Shown piece after piece: positions 21,131 through 32,553 of a stretch of DNA of 64,000 nucleotides; the first letter of the stretch is position 1; each line of letters starts with the position of its first letter. A program made the translations under genes and the position numbers. Origin of the DNA: Lasiodiplodia sp. COLG20 (lineage: Eukaryota > Ascomycota > Dothideomycetes > Botryosphaeriales > Botryosphaeriaceae); NCBI GenBank assembly GCA_009801085.1, contig VNWV01000006.1, positions 2,728,001-2,792,000 of the forward strand. Reading direction: 5' to 3'. The notes under the pieces were generated by a model. That model saw only the letters and a list, made by a program, of their open reading frames with translations. It did no database searches and was not told where the DNA came from.

Positions 21131-23680
21131 TCACTTGTTCGTGACGCCATACCCACCGAAAGCCTCCATCCCCAAACCGAACTCGGCAAGCATATCATCC
21201 CACATGTCCCAATCCATCGGACTCGCGTCCAGTCCGTTGGGCATCCATCCATCCGGCGTACCCTGGCTCTGCGCCCCTACTACGCCACTCTGCACCTCCG
21301 ACGCGCGGTCGCCTGCCGCTGCCTTCTTGTCTCCCGACGATTGCTGCTGTTGCTGCTGCTGATGCGCATGCGGCAGCGATCCCGGCGGCGAGCACGAGCG
21401 CAACTCGCGCGCCTTGGACACAAGCACCTCGAGTGCCCTGAGATCCTGCAAATCGGGCGGCGGCCTGTTCTGACGCACGGCGTCGGCGGTGTAGGCATCC
21501 CAGGCCTTGGCGGCGAGGCTGGCGACGGCGAGGTGCAAGGGGTTGCGGTGGATGTCGAGGATGTCCGGGTGGTTCTCGAGCACTTTGTTGACGTGGAACC
21601 AGCCCTTCTCCACGTCCGGATCAACTGGCGACGTGCGTACACGCAGCTCCGATACCAGGTAGATGAAGCCCTCCCACTGGAAGAAGGCGTCCATGTGCCA
21701 CATGAAGCGCTGCAAGCTGGGGTCGCCGTGCACAAGGTTGTCCAGCTCGACGATCTTGAGCACCGTACGGAAGAGGAAGTCTTTCTCCGACTTGGGTAGG
21801 CTCATGCCTTTGTCCGAGTAGCGCCGCGGGTGGTGTGCAATCAAGCGCATCACGCAGAGGGCGCAGCGCGCGACGATGGCTGAGAGGTAGTGCAGCGGTA
21901 CTGAGGGGTCGCAGTGCCTAAGGAAGTTTTCGTCCAGGAATTGTTCGAGCTCGTCAAGCTTCTTGTCTTTCTCCGCCAGTGCGACCTTGTAGCTGGTAAT
22001 GCTTGACGAGTCCTCGGGATAACTCCTGATATCGAAGTATTGACCAGCACTGGCCTTTTTCATAAACCTGCCGAAGTTGTAGCGCATGTTGCAAAAGAAC
22101 ATCTCAGTCGGGCCATTATGCTCGACAGGAAGCTGTTTCATATCTGGGTCTAGGTCGCTGTCGTTGCAGTTCAGTGGAAGTTCGACATCCCAAATCTTGG
22201 ACGTCAGAGAAGTGGTACCGCCTGCAAGTTCTGCAGTGCGCATATCGAGCGGCATGAGCTGCCACCAAACCCGACGGCGGATCTCAATGTCGAAGAGCGG
22301 AAGGCCCATCTTGCTTCCGTCCTGATGGAGTCCGATCCTTTGGCCCATGCGAACAGCCACCGCCGAAAGGGACCAAAGCGTTTGAATATCGAAGTAGGGG
22401 CGCATAGCCAGCTGCAACGAAAGTCAGTACCACTAGATGAAGCTCATACCTCTACTCCTCCCGCATCTAGTCGATTGGCTTCCATATGGAGTACAAGGCC
22501 ACAAGTAGTTACTTACCAAGTACAGAATATAGGCCTGCAGGACAATGAGCTGCGACGACCGCAGAAACTCGGCACGATGCAGGGCCAACTTTGTGCCGTG
22601 GTGGAACTTGGTGAGCAACTCGTTCTTACTTTCACCAAAAGTCGACTGGCATTCCTCCGGGCTCAATGAAACGATGGCGAAGGTATAAATTGCAAACATC
22701 AGAGCCTCGGTCCCTGGGTCGATGGCATCCAAGTTGGTTGCTGCCTTGAGTATTTGACGCTGAACGGTAGGCGCATGCAGAATTTTCACCAGCGGATTGA
22801 CATTGTCGAGAAAAGCCTGCCAGAGAAGAAAAATATGCGGTGGTTGGGGATGGAGGTTGCGCATGCTTCCAGAAGGGTTCCGTACGAGTCCAAGCAAGAG
22901 CTCACTGGCGACGAGCGAGGGAGCTTCGGTGGGTATATTGGTGGACGAGTTGCCAGAGGGAGCGTGAAGACGCAACATGTCGCCCGGTCTCTGGAATTCA
23001 TCGGATATACCCTTCCAGAGACTGTTCTCTAGATACCTGGAACTGCCTTTCTCAAAGATGAGGCGGCCATTTTCCTCGGGAGCGGGGGGTGCAGAAGGCG
23101 CGGTCCGTGCTGGAAGGGCCTCATGGGATGGTGCGGAGGGAGTATTGTGCAATGAGGACGGGCGAGTGGCGTTTAGAGGAGTGAAGGCCGAGGCCGGGGG
23201 CGGCAGCACGGCAGACGCGGACCTCTCGGCAGACGCAGCTTCGGGCCTTGCATCAACTCGCGCGCCGAAGCTGTTGAGAATGGATTCATAGCGGTCCAGC
23301 TTCGCGTGAAGGTCCTCATCACTGAGCTTTCTCTTCCGGCGCGGGGCAGGGTCGCGAAACTCGCAATGAGCGCGGTAGCGCTTGCACGAGGAGCAAGGCT
23401 CTAGGCGGTCGCACTTAACCTTGCGGCGCTGGCAGCTGATACATGCATTAGGTTTAAGCGGCTGGCCAGCGTCGGAAGAGCCCGGTGTAGGAACCTGGGG
23501 CTCTGCGGGCCTCACGGGAGCGGGCGACTGGTCTAGCGGTGCTGGAGGTGTAGGCTGCAACGGAGCCTTCGGAGCGGCGCCGCTGTCGGCAGACAGCCTC
23601 GGGGAGACGGGCGTGGTTGCTGCTGGGTCCATGACAAGCCAGATGGCTGAGACGGAGACTGAGACGGAGACGGAGGTCAC
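21131..23680 (-). CDS. Zn2Cys6 transcription factor (Fungal_trans type)
   Basis: Two exons (22517-23680 and 21131-22411) with a 105-bp phase-0 intron (GTAAGT...CAG) give up to 814 residues. The zinc cluster reads C-IS-C-QRRKVK-C-DRLEP-C-SS-C-KRYRAH-C, a standard CX2CX6CX5CX2CX6C, followed by RKRKLSDEDLHAKLDRYESIL (a dimerising coiled coil). The middle homology region includes ALMFAIYTFAIVSLSPEEC and, after the intron, LWSLSAVAVRMGQRIGLHQDG and EIRRRVWWQL, typical of PF04082. The N-terminus begins with a VSVSVSVS run coded by hexamer repeats; a second in-frame Met (MDPAATT) is an equally good start. Poly-Gln (HQQQQQQQSS) lies near the C-terminus. Divergent from a DHA2 exporter, so control of that exporter is a reasonable inference. 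Confidence 0.92.
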
Positions 23681-24214
23681 AGGCGGGCTCGCGGGCCAAT
23701 CTGTGCAGGAGGAGGAAGAGTAGAGCAGACGAGTGGTAGTCTTGAGGCTGTGGTGGGCCCGAAGCCCCGTCGGGGGCCCCGCCCGTTCCTGCCCGCTGCG
23801 GCTTCGGCGAGTCGGCGAGACATTGCCCGAGGTTTTCGGGTCCCCTCAGCCGCCCATTCTTCTTTCACGCGGAACCGCTAGCCCGCCTCCCTGCGAAGGA
23901 GCCAAGCATGCACCGTCCACCGCTAGAAAATGCTTAACAAGCGGCCCGCGCGTCACGCCTCTAAATTACCTGTGACAGCCATGGCGCTGCTGCACGCGGC
24001 TGCGGACGTCGCGAAGTTATTGGGTCGGGTTCAGCTAGACGCGCACCCCCGTCAGCGACGCCAATGGCAGCACCAAATGCAGAAACATGCCTGATGCTTA
24101 CCTCCTCTTTCCTCTGACGTCGCCAGTACTATTAAGCTCGACCTCCGCCCTTACTTGGCCACTGCTTTGTGTTACTCGACAACCTCCCTCCTCACAAAGA
24201 CACCTCAGCACATC
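23681..24214. other. Divergent promoter, regulator / exporter
   Basis: About 530 bp of GC-rich DNA between the Zn2Cys6 gene and the MFS exporter. One CGG-N9-CCG match occurs near 23770 in a run of G and C and is probably a composition effect. No other operator was recognised. Confidence 0.5.
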
Positions 24215-26070
24215 ATGAGCGAGAAAGCCTCAGACACCTCAACTCACCCCTCTCAAACAACCGGCGAGATGGAGCAACAACGCCAGCAGGAGCAATCCGA
24301 CGTCCAGCAAGCCTCCAAGGATGTTGAAACCCAAAAAGAACCTGACGTCGTGTTTCCACCTGCCGCCGTTGTCGTTCCCATCCTCATCACCATATATATG
24401 GGTCTATTCCTCGTCGCTCTGGTAAGTTAAATTCATTCCTTGGTACACTAATGCTTTCTTGACGACATTTGCTGACCGATTCGCGCCAACAGGACAGGAC
24501 AATTCTAGCAACCGCAATTCCCATCATCACCGATGAATTCCATTCACTGGGAGATGTCGGCTGGTACGGTTCCGCTTACATGCTTACTGGCTGCACGACC
24601 CAGCTGATAGTGGGACGCATCTATACCTTCTATAACCAGAAGGTTGTTTACTTGACCTCACTTTTCCTCTTCGAGGCCGGATCGGCCATCTGTGGTGCAG
24701 CTCCCAGCTCCACCGTCTTCATCGTCGGCCGGGCTGTCGCCGGTCTTGGTTCGGGAGGTGTGTTTACTGGTGGTGTTCTGTTGACCATACCCCTCGTCCC
24801 GCTCCAGAAACGTCCTATGATCCAAGGTCTCGCAGGGGCTCTTTTCGGAATCGCCAGCGTCGTCGGACCGCTTATCGGAGGAGCGTTCACAGACCACGTG
24901 ACGTGGCGATGGTGCTTCTACATCAACCTTCCCGTTGGCGCGGTCGTGGCCGTCGTCGTCTTCTTCGTCATCAAGCAAAGCGATCCACCAACGAACGCCG
25001 CCATGAGCGGCAAGGACAAACTCATGCAACTCGACCCGCTGGGCCAATTCTTCTTCGTGCCGGGCATGGTCTGCCTGCTCCTCGCGTTGCAATGGGGTGG
25101 TTCTGCCTACAACTGGGCAAACGCACGCATCATTGTCCTCCTCGTCCTTGCAATCCTCTTGATTGCCGCTTTCGTCGTCGTGCAGGCCATCAACCGCAAC
25201 AACACAGCCACCGTTGCGCCACGCATCATCAAGCAACGCACCGTCGCAGGCGCCACCTGGTTCATGTTCTGCAACGCGGCGGCCATGATGGGTTTCATAT
25301 ACTACCTGCCGATCTGGTTCCAAGCCATCAAGGGCGTCGATGCCACGTCGTCCGGCCTGATGCTGCTCCCGCTGATCCTCTCGCTCGTCGTGGCCAGCAT
25401 CATCACGGGCATCCTGGTCTCGCGCATCGGCTACTACACGCCCTTCCTGATCGCGTGCTCAGTCGTAGGGGCCGTCGGCGCGGGCATGCTGACGACCTTC
25501 AAGACTGACTCGGGCCGGGGCGTGTGGATCGGCTACCAGGTGCTGTTCGGCTTCGGGCTGGGGCTGGGCATGCAGCAGGCCAACATCGCCATCCAGTGTG
25601 TGCTGCCGCGCGCCGACGTGCCCGTCGGCGTCACCGTCCTGTTCTTCGCCCAGCAGCTTGGCGGCGCCGTCTTCGTCTCCGTCTGCCAGAACGTCTTCAC
25701 CAACGAGCTCGTCAAGGGCGTCCGCAAGGTGGCCTCCAACGTCAGCCCCATGCAGATCGTCGGCACCGGCGCCACCGACTTGCGCAATGTGCTGAGTGAG
25801 GATGCGTTGGGGTCCGTCTTAGCGGCTTACAACGGTGCTCTTATGAAGGCCTTTACCGTGGCCTTGGCGATGACGTGTTTTAGCATATTCGGGTCAAGCT
25901 TACTCGAGTGGAAGAGCGTGAAGAAGGTGAAGGATGAGGAGGCATCGGCGATGAAGGAGAAGCAGCAGAAACAGAAGGGAGCAGTGAAGGATGAGGAGAT
26001 GACCGTGGAATCGGAAGCACAGACGAGAAGTGACCGCGAAGACCCTGATGTTGAGAAGAGGCAGCCATAA
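24215..26070 (+). CDS. MFS multidrug/toxin exporter, DHA2 (14-TM) family
   Basis: A proton-coupled exporter of the plasma or vacuolar membrane. Exons 24215-24421 and 24493-26070 join across a 71-bp intron to give about 594 residues, the usual DHA2 length. TM1 ends FLVAL and joins [16 protein letters not shown], the LDxTIxxxAxP motif D1. [49 protein letters not shown] and the [25 protein letters not shown] stretch (seen as two shorter segments) follow in the family order. A charged tail of about 70 residues ends the protein. The start at 24215 follows a CACATC leader; an in-frame ATG at 24155 is less likely. The paired divergent Zn2Cys6 gene suggests an inducible efflux unit. The substrate is unknown. 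Confidence 0.92.
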
Positions 26071-26451
26071 GTTTAAGAGGCCTTTAGGCTGGATGTCGAA
26101 GCAATTTTAGGCTTTGGTAATGGTGTGGTACTCCTCTCTTTTTTCGCCGTCTAGCGTTAATACCCAGTATCTCAACTCATGAAGGAAACGTCACTCAAAA
26201 AGCACACATTAGATGGAGATGCTTGAGCTATGTGCTTTGTCGGGCTACCATGACAATAGCCAATGTAAGGTAGAGGCTCAGAACTACTTAATCAATGATG
26301 CAAGTGTCCCCAATCTACTCTCAGCACCTTGTAGCCCCAACAATGAAATCAGATGGAGTTGTACAGTACGGCGTACAGCTCACATTCCCAAGCGGCCAAG
26401 ACACGAAAAGAAGACGTTGCGGTGACCACAGTAGTCTACCACTAGCACCGT
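26071..26451. other. Intergenic between convergent genes
   Basis: About 380 bp of 3' flank. Nothing was recognised. Confidence 0.5.
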
Positions 26452-27859
26452 CTACTCATCTCCGTCCTCGTCAAGACCATCGGGACGATCATGGCCATCG
26501 GGGCCATCATCGTGGGTATCGCCGTCCTTGTGGGTACCGCCATCATCGTGGGTGCCGCCATCGCCGTCGATATGGCCATCCTCGAGGTCGTCCCACAAGT
26601 CCCACGCGTTGTCGATGGCCATCTCGTTCTCCTCATCCTCAGTGGCCCAGATATCGGCGTATGAGATAGAATCGTAGCTGTTCCTGTCAGCGAACAGTCG
26701 TGGGAGCAAGGGAAATGAATAGATACGTACTGCTTGCCATGGAAGGCCTCCGCGCTGAAGTCAATCTTCTTCAACAAGCGAACCTGGTCCGCATCGCCTG
26801 GCGTGATGAGTCTACCTTGCTTAGCGAGTTGATGGATGAGCTTCCGGCCGTACGCATTGCACTTTTCTTGGTCTGGAGAAGGTTGATCAGTGTCCGGACA
26901 TATCAGGATGTAGCAGATGAGGAAAACTTACAAGTGTGGACCGCTGCATCGAACTCTTGAGAATGAGGGGATAGATCGTAGATCTGAGTCGCAATGCCCT
27001 CATACCAATTGGTGCCGAACAGCTCAATGATCCGGGCAGCGAAATCGACATCGAATCGCCATCCTGCCACAATGAGGTTGCCCTTAAAGGATATCTTGAC
27101 GAGCATCTGACAGAACTGCTTAAGTCTATCCCGACAGGAATGCCTGAGGCTCCTGTAGTGTACGTTGTACACTATATTGCGTAAGAACGAGTGGTTGAAC
27201 TTGTAGCCTAGCTTGGTCGTCTGTTTCCAGGTGACTTGAAGGCCGTCTGAACGATGCGACTTGCAGGTGCAGAAGCGGAGAGCAACAAACTTCCAGAAGC
27301 GGCCCAGGAACTCGGTCCTAACCTTATGCGACAGGGAGCGAAGACAGCAGCGGTTGAAGCGCTCGAGAAAATGAACTCTCCACTTCATCCGAATCTTAGG
27401 CTTGCGATTACGGCAGAGATTAGCCACGACGGCGGGGCCGAGCGGTAGGTACTGACTCTGCTGAGATTTAGCAGCGCTGTCATTGTTCTCCGCTGTGCAG
27501 AACATGTCCTCGGTGACGAAGTCGTAGATGCGATTCCTCAGCTCGCCCGGCAGGCTCTTGAACGCCTTCACGAATGCTTCCGGGTCGGCGATGGTGCTAG
27601 GAAACCGGACGGTAATCATCTTCGTCTCCATCGCTTCAGCCAATAGCCATTTGTTGGTGGACGGCTCCTCTTGATCAGTGTCGGGTTCGTCATCCGGCTT
27701 GGCCCTCTTCTTGTCATGCATGACGCTGTCGCTGCTGGGGCTGCGATGGTGCTTCGGTGCCGACGGAGGCATAGTAGCGGCGATATCGCTCTGGGGGTGC
27801 GCCACAGAGTTGGGTAGATCAGGCGAGGTGCCAGGAGCGGGTGAGGACGGCGAGGCCAT
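26452..27859 (-). CDS. 2EXR/F-box-like hypothetical protein with acidic repeat tail
   Basis: Three exons (26932-27859, 26731-26872, 26452-26683) join in frame to about 433 residues. The N-terminus is Ser/Pro-rich and includes a KKRAKPDDEP stretch that could be a nuclear signal. FKSLPGELRNRIYDFV is the LPxELRNxIY motif that opens 2EXR and related F-box-like domains common in ascomycetes. The middle is basic and Cys/His-rich. The C-terminus, from about DLWDDLEDGHID onward, is a run of near-repeats of GGTHDDGGTHKDGDTHDDG, coded by an imperfect 18-bp repeat in 26470-26600. Both introns use standard ends (GTAAGT, GTACGT). I do not know the function; a role in substrate recognition is only a family-based guess. 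Confidence 0.75.
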
Positions 27860-28667
27860 GGTGACAGAGCAGGGTGCCTCGACGATGAGGAAGAGTGGAG
27901 GTGCGTCGACTTAAATAGAAATAGGAAGGCACCGCAAGCTGTTCGGCGGAAATGCGGCATGGGCCCTTGGGCCCAGGCCAAAACCGGCCTTCACTCACTA
28001 AGGTTCTTCCTTGGTTGTGGTGAAAAAGGTGGCTGTAGGCTGAACGTCCGTGCGTCGTACTCTCTTAACACAAAGGGTACCAGCTCAGATCCCGCAAGTC
28101 CACCAAAGCATACTCTTTCATTGCAAAACGAACTCCAGATGGCGGAGGGAAGCACGGAGTCCTTTGAGCAAATCCTCACCGTCACCGTTCATCACCCCGT
28201 CGGCTTCTGCCGCCATTAGGAAAGCTATCCGCGGCCAATCTCCAGCCAGGCATGATGTGTCTCGCGGTGCGTCGACCGACACGCAAACCGTAGAGCCCAA
28301 GCAGAAGCGACGCCATGTCCCACAATGGCCCATGTTTATCTTCTACTCCATCGAATCCTGACTCTTCGGGCGACGCAACTCTCGCGGAACGCAACATATT
28401 AACGCTATACGATTTATCTAACACTGGGAAGTCTTAAATCATGCGGACGGAGACCTGTTTAAATACAAAGAGAAGTTCTCTATATATTGCCTAGCTGGAA
28501 ATGTAGAACTCGTTGCGAAACGGCGACGCTTAAAGATAGCTTTACTATAAATACTATCGTATGTTATTAAGCTATAGCGTCTACTAAGTAAAGGCGCATA
28601 GCTGGTATTTAGTAAGTAGCTCACCTAGCTTAAAAGATTTTACTAAGTAGACGTAGGGAGAGAGTCT
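27860..28667. other. Intergenic, becoming AT-rich (RIP-like)
   Basis: From about 28380 the sequence becomes AT-rich and dense in TA dinucleotides (28380-28670), unlike the GC-rich flanks. This fits a short repeat copy degraded by repeat-induced point mutation. No coding frame was recognised. Confidence 0.5.
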
Positions 28668-28682
28668 AGAAAAAAGAGAACG

Positions 28683-28779
28683 AGAAGAAGAAGGAGAAGA
28701 AGAAGAAGAAGAAGAAGAAGAAGAAGAAGAAGAAGAAGAAGAAGAAGAAGAAGAAGAAGAAGAAGAAGAAAAGGAGAAG
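28683..28779. repeat. (GAA)n microsatellite
   Basis: About 25 uninterrupted GAA units (roughly 28695-28770), flanked by impure GAA/GGA copies, lie directly after the AT-rich stretch. Minus-strand translation as poly-Ser or poly-Phe is an artefact of the repeat. Confidence 0.95.
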
Positions 28780-28817
28780 AGGGGTGGAGGACAAAAAAAA
28801 TAATCCGAGTGTTGTAT

Positions 28818-28855
28818 CCAGGCTTTGCCTGGCTCGGGCCCCAGAATCTCTGGGG
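28818..28855. repeat. Two adjacent perfect small hairpins
   Basis: CCAGGC-TTT-GCCTGG (28818-28832) and CCCCAGA-ATC-TCTGGGG (28839-28855) are perfect stems with 3-nt loops separated by 6 nt. They lie about 40 bp past the GAA repeat and are probably part of an old element whose rest is no longer recognisable. Confidence 0.6.
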
Positions 28856-29903
28856 TCGCTACACAGTCCACAAGCAGCCCTGTTTCGGATACCCAATTGG
28901 GCCAAGGTGTCAGAGCAGCAAAGACCTTACGGACTCCGGTGATCACACAGTGACGATGACACCAGGTACCCTGCCCAAATCCTTCTCCAGTCATTGCTGA
29001 CTAGAGAATCCCACCGGTGAACTTTACCAGCAGGAATGCTCCGGCCCAGCCGCACACGAGGTTCGAACAGGGTCGGTGTACACTCCCCAAAGTGTCCCTT
29101 GCCGTACCGTTACCGATACGACACGAGCGCGCTTTGTTGCCAGCACGGCAGTCATCAAGTTGAAGGGTCCCGCCGCTGGATCCTCTTTTATACCCTTGCC
29201 AGTACATTCTCGTGGCCGCCCGAAAAATGCTACCACCGTGAATCGCCTTCACCGCAGCGATATAACCACCTGGGAGTCATCACTCGCGCGCAGTCACTCT
29301 GACCGGACAGACATGGTTGAGCTGGAAGTGTTCACCCGCCCGACCAACCCACACCGGGCGCACACCTCTTATAAGATTCATCCATCTCGCAGCGTACTAT
29401 TCTTGCGCGGAAGTGAGGAGGATGGGCGAGGTGAGATGCGGTGATGTTGCGGCGTGGATGGACTTTCCGAAACGGGCAAGAAATAGTATTTAGCTCAACC
29501 GGAGTGTCGGGAAGCGGTCTCGCGCGCAAACATCGGAGAGAGCGGGAGAAGTACGGAAGCCCCACCTGCTTACTTGACACTCAGATGGCTCACAACACGT
29601 TGCACAACCGTCAGTTCTCGGGTTCAGTACCATGGGAATCCCTATGAGGGCGCCGGGAGTGCATGCAGCAATCCCTACGCCGTGACGTCACCCGGCGCCT
29701 CTGAAACTCACTACCTTCCCGACGTGATTGCCTCCGCAACGGAAGCCGCAAAACAAACACCGCCAGCTGTCGGATGCTCCCTAAACAACTGCACTGACTG
29801 CCTTCCTTTCGCCGCTGACCCACACTCTCCTTTTTCCTCCTTTCCACTGCGCCGACCTTCTCACATCCAACCTCTCGTTCAACCACACCTCACCACCACC
29901 ACC
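28856..29903. other. Intergenic, element remnant and promoter
   Basis: About 1 kb of mid-GC sequence with small open frames on both strands but no family motif. The last 120 bp are a pyrimidine-rich leader ending in repeated CACC before the ATG at 29904. A short stretch near 29060 resembles a tRNA B box, but no cloverleaf can be built around it. Confidence 0.4.
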
Positions 29904-30405
29904 ATGGCCACCATGCAAGCACCCTCGCATCCCATGTACGACGTCATCTTCGATGTGCGCACCAAGATCGACCGCGTCAGAGCTCTCGAAGCCGACAAAC
30001 AGCGCACTTCCGCCTCCTACGATGCCGCCCAGCAGAACCTCAAGGATGTCAAGAGCCGCGGCGACACTCCGACCGACGATGACATTGAACGCGTGCACAA
30101 AGCCATGATGGAGCGCGTGAGTTACTATTCCTCTGTTGCGCTTGCGACTCAGTCCCTCATCTTGACTTCGCGCCATCTCACTGACACACCCCTCCAAACA
30201 GACACAAACCCGGCTTGAGATCATGTCCATCATGCAAGAGATTGGCAACGAGTCCGATACCATCTTCCAGCTGCGCGACGATTACGAGAGGTACTGCAAC
30301 TCTGTGCAGAAGTCGATGAAGCCGGGAGAAAAGCCGCCGCCCCTGGCTTCGCAGGTTCTGAAGGAGATTGCCGATGTCATGAGCCTGCTGAAGACCGACG
30401 GATGA
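29904..30405 (+). CDS. Small helical/coiled-coil hypothetical protein
   Basis: Two exons (29904-30116, 30202-30405) with an 85-bp intron (GTGAGT...CAG, phase 0) give 138 residues. The sequence is mostly charged helix, for example FDVRTKIDRVRALEADKQRT, then ESDTIFQLRDDYERYCNSVQKSM and SQVLKEIADVMSLLK at the end. It has no signal peptide or membrane segment. I do not recognise the family. The CACCATGG start context and clean splice joints support the gene. Confidence 0.7.
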
Positions 30406-31043
30406 GCGCCATTCTTTCGGAGCCTGCATGCAGTCGAGTCTGAAAGTTATTTTCTCTACAGGCGAAATGGTATAATTCTGGGTTGGTAAGGCGTTCGGGG
30501 CATATCTTGCTTAGGGTCCACCGGATTTGGCTCAAATCCTCCCTCTTGGTGGGCATACCTACAAGCAGACTACTTATGGCGCACAGGAGGGAAAATGGGA
30601 TTTTGCGCAAAGCTCGCTGTGACTGATACATAATATAGCTTCGGCCTCTGTGTTATTGAGCGCTTCAGTCTGGAGAATTCGAAGTGTGAATTGCTGCAAA
30701 AAGAGCCGAATGATTCCAAATAGCTGCTATCTCTGTCGTTATAAGAAGCGAGGGTCTTATGTCAAGGTCTCGTGACTAGGGTCTGAGGGTTCCCAATCTA
30801 GGGACCAAAACCTCGCTCAAGGCCACAAGAGCATTTTTTCCGGGCTTAGCGTACCACGAAAGCTTCACTTCAACGAGCCACAAATACGGGTTACTCAACA
30901 ATGACAGCACGAGTCCTCCGACTATTGTGCTTCGTTGCTACATCGAACTTCCACCAGTTCGATGGTAACCAAAGCCCATTGTCATAACCGCAAGAAACCT
31001 GCATCGGCCCCTAGATACATCCAGAGCACCACAGTCCCCTGCC
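30406..31043. other. Intergenic
   Basis: About 640 bp between two co-oriented small genes. Nothing was recognised. Confidence 0.45.
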
Positions 31044-32203
31044 ATGAGACTCCGCAACTTGATTGGCAACCTCATTAAGAAAGAAAGTTCGACACCCCTC
31101 ATTTCCCTCCTCTTCTCCTTCTCTTCCTTCATCCAGTCTACTCCTCTAACTCGCGTACAGACATCAGACCCGCATCTACAGAACCAACCGGTTCTCCACC
31201 CAGATCGAGCACCTCCGCCCAATACCGCCCCAGCATCTCTGCCCGAAGCCGACCCAGCAGCGTTGCTCAACGCCGCCCCAGCAACGCCACCAGCAACGCC
31301 CCGACCACACAGAGCAAAGAAAGCATCACTCACAGCGCCAATGATCCCTACACCGCATCCCCTGCCATCCCCGCGACAACTGCTACCAACATCAACACCG
31401 CACCCGAAAACCCCCTCCTCCGCACCCCTTCGCCACCCCTCATCCAACCCATAACCAACCCGATAAAGCGAATGCTGAGCATCAAAACCACCCGCACAGC
31501 AACAGCAGTACGCCCGCCGCTGGGACCCTCGAAAACCACGGAGCGCCTTGACAAGCAGCGCGAGACCTTCGAGCACGCCCACACGTTGCTCGTCGGCCAG
31601 CGCGAGCGCCTGGAGCAGCTGGAGCGTACCCGTATGGACGCAGACGTGGCGAGGCTCGTCATGCGCAAGCACATGGTTCAGCAGCCGCATCCGGAGCCAT
31701 CGGGCGAGATGAGGGAGATGTACTGGGCGGCTGTGAGCGAGAATGTGAGTTTCTTCCTTTTGTTTTTGGCTGTGGTTTGCGTTTGTGGGTTTGCTGTGGT
31801 TGAGGTGGGGGGTTTGGGCGGGATGGCGCACGAGCGTGCTTTGGTTGTTCTTTGCTTTCAGTCACGGGGTTTGGAGAAGGAGTTAGCTAGATGATTCTGA
31901 CATTCGCTACAGAGAGCCGCGTACATCGAAGCCGTCAACCGCGAGAACGAACTCAAAGTGTCTCTGCCATTATGCGTCTCACAGATCCGCTCTCAGCTGC
32001 GCACGCCTGCGGGCGCGACGCGCGAGGAGGCGGAGTTGAGACGTGTGCGTTTGCTCGAGCTGCTGGAGGAGTTTGTGGTGGAAATAGAGGCGATAAGGAG
32101 GGAGGGTGGCAGGCTTGATCCGGATGAGGTGCATTGCGGAGAGCGGTATAGGCAGTTGGAGATGGTAATTGAGGGGGTTAGGAGAACGTATTTCATTGAG
32201 TAA
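31044..32203 (+). CDS. Coiled-coil hypothetical protein with Ser/Thr/Pro-rich N-terminus
   Basis: The most consistent model is 31044-31086, 31161-31744 and 31913-32203, which sums to 305 residues with all phases matching. The first donor (GTTCGA) is weak, so the start is uncertain. The last intron (GTGAGT...CTACAG, 168 bp) is clear. After a low-complexity Ser/Thr/Pro/Ala region come long charged helices: ERLDKQRETFEHAHTLL, then GQRERLEQLERTRM, and after the intron RAAYIEAVNRENELK and a stretch rich in Glu, Arg and Leu. No domain was recognised. It sits beside another small helical gene (29904); whether they are related is unclear. Confidence 0.65.
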
Positions 32204-32553
32204 ATTCCCAAGAGATGGCGAATCTGGCTGGATATGCCGAGTTGACTTTTTAACGCTGGTTTAATGTAGGTAAACGAAGGTGCACGTGTTTGCAGGGCGT
32301 GTTTAAGGAACAGTACTAATTAGGTCCAGATATTAATCTTCCACACATACATAATTGACCTTGAACCGGTCTTCCGTTTTGAAGTACTCAAATCTCCTTT
32401 CTCACAAGTGTACTGACTCAGTTCCTCTAGAATCACGCACTACTTCTATTTTGGGATAGTACGCTGCGCCGCATCTTGGCTGCTGCCTATGCACCGCCAT
32501 TTAAAGCCCAACCGCACACCCGTTACGCCGAATCACCTCCACAATCGCTAAAC

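Noticed and set aside
23765..23785. CGG-N9-CCG match in the exporter/regulator promoter
   Set aside because: It lies in a run of G and C where such matches are expected, single copy; not counted with the proline-cluster set.
28584..28994. Minus-strand frame through the GAA tract encoding poly-Ser
   Set aside because: The homopolymer is simply the microsatellite translated; flanks lack coding character.
29040..29080. GGTTCGAA string resembling a tRNA B box
   Set aside because: No A box at the right distance and no cloverleaf.
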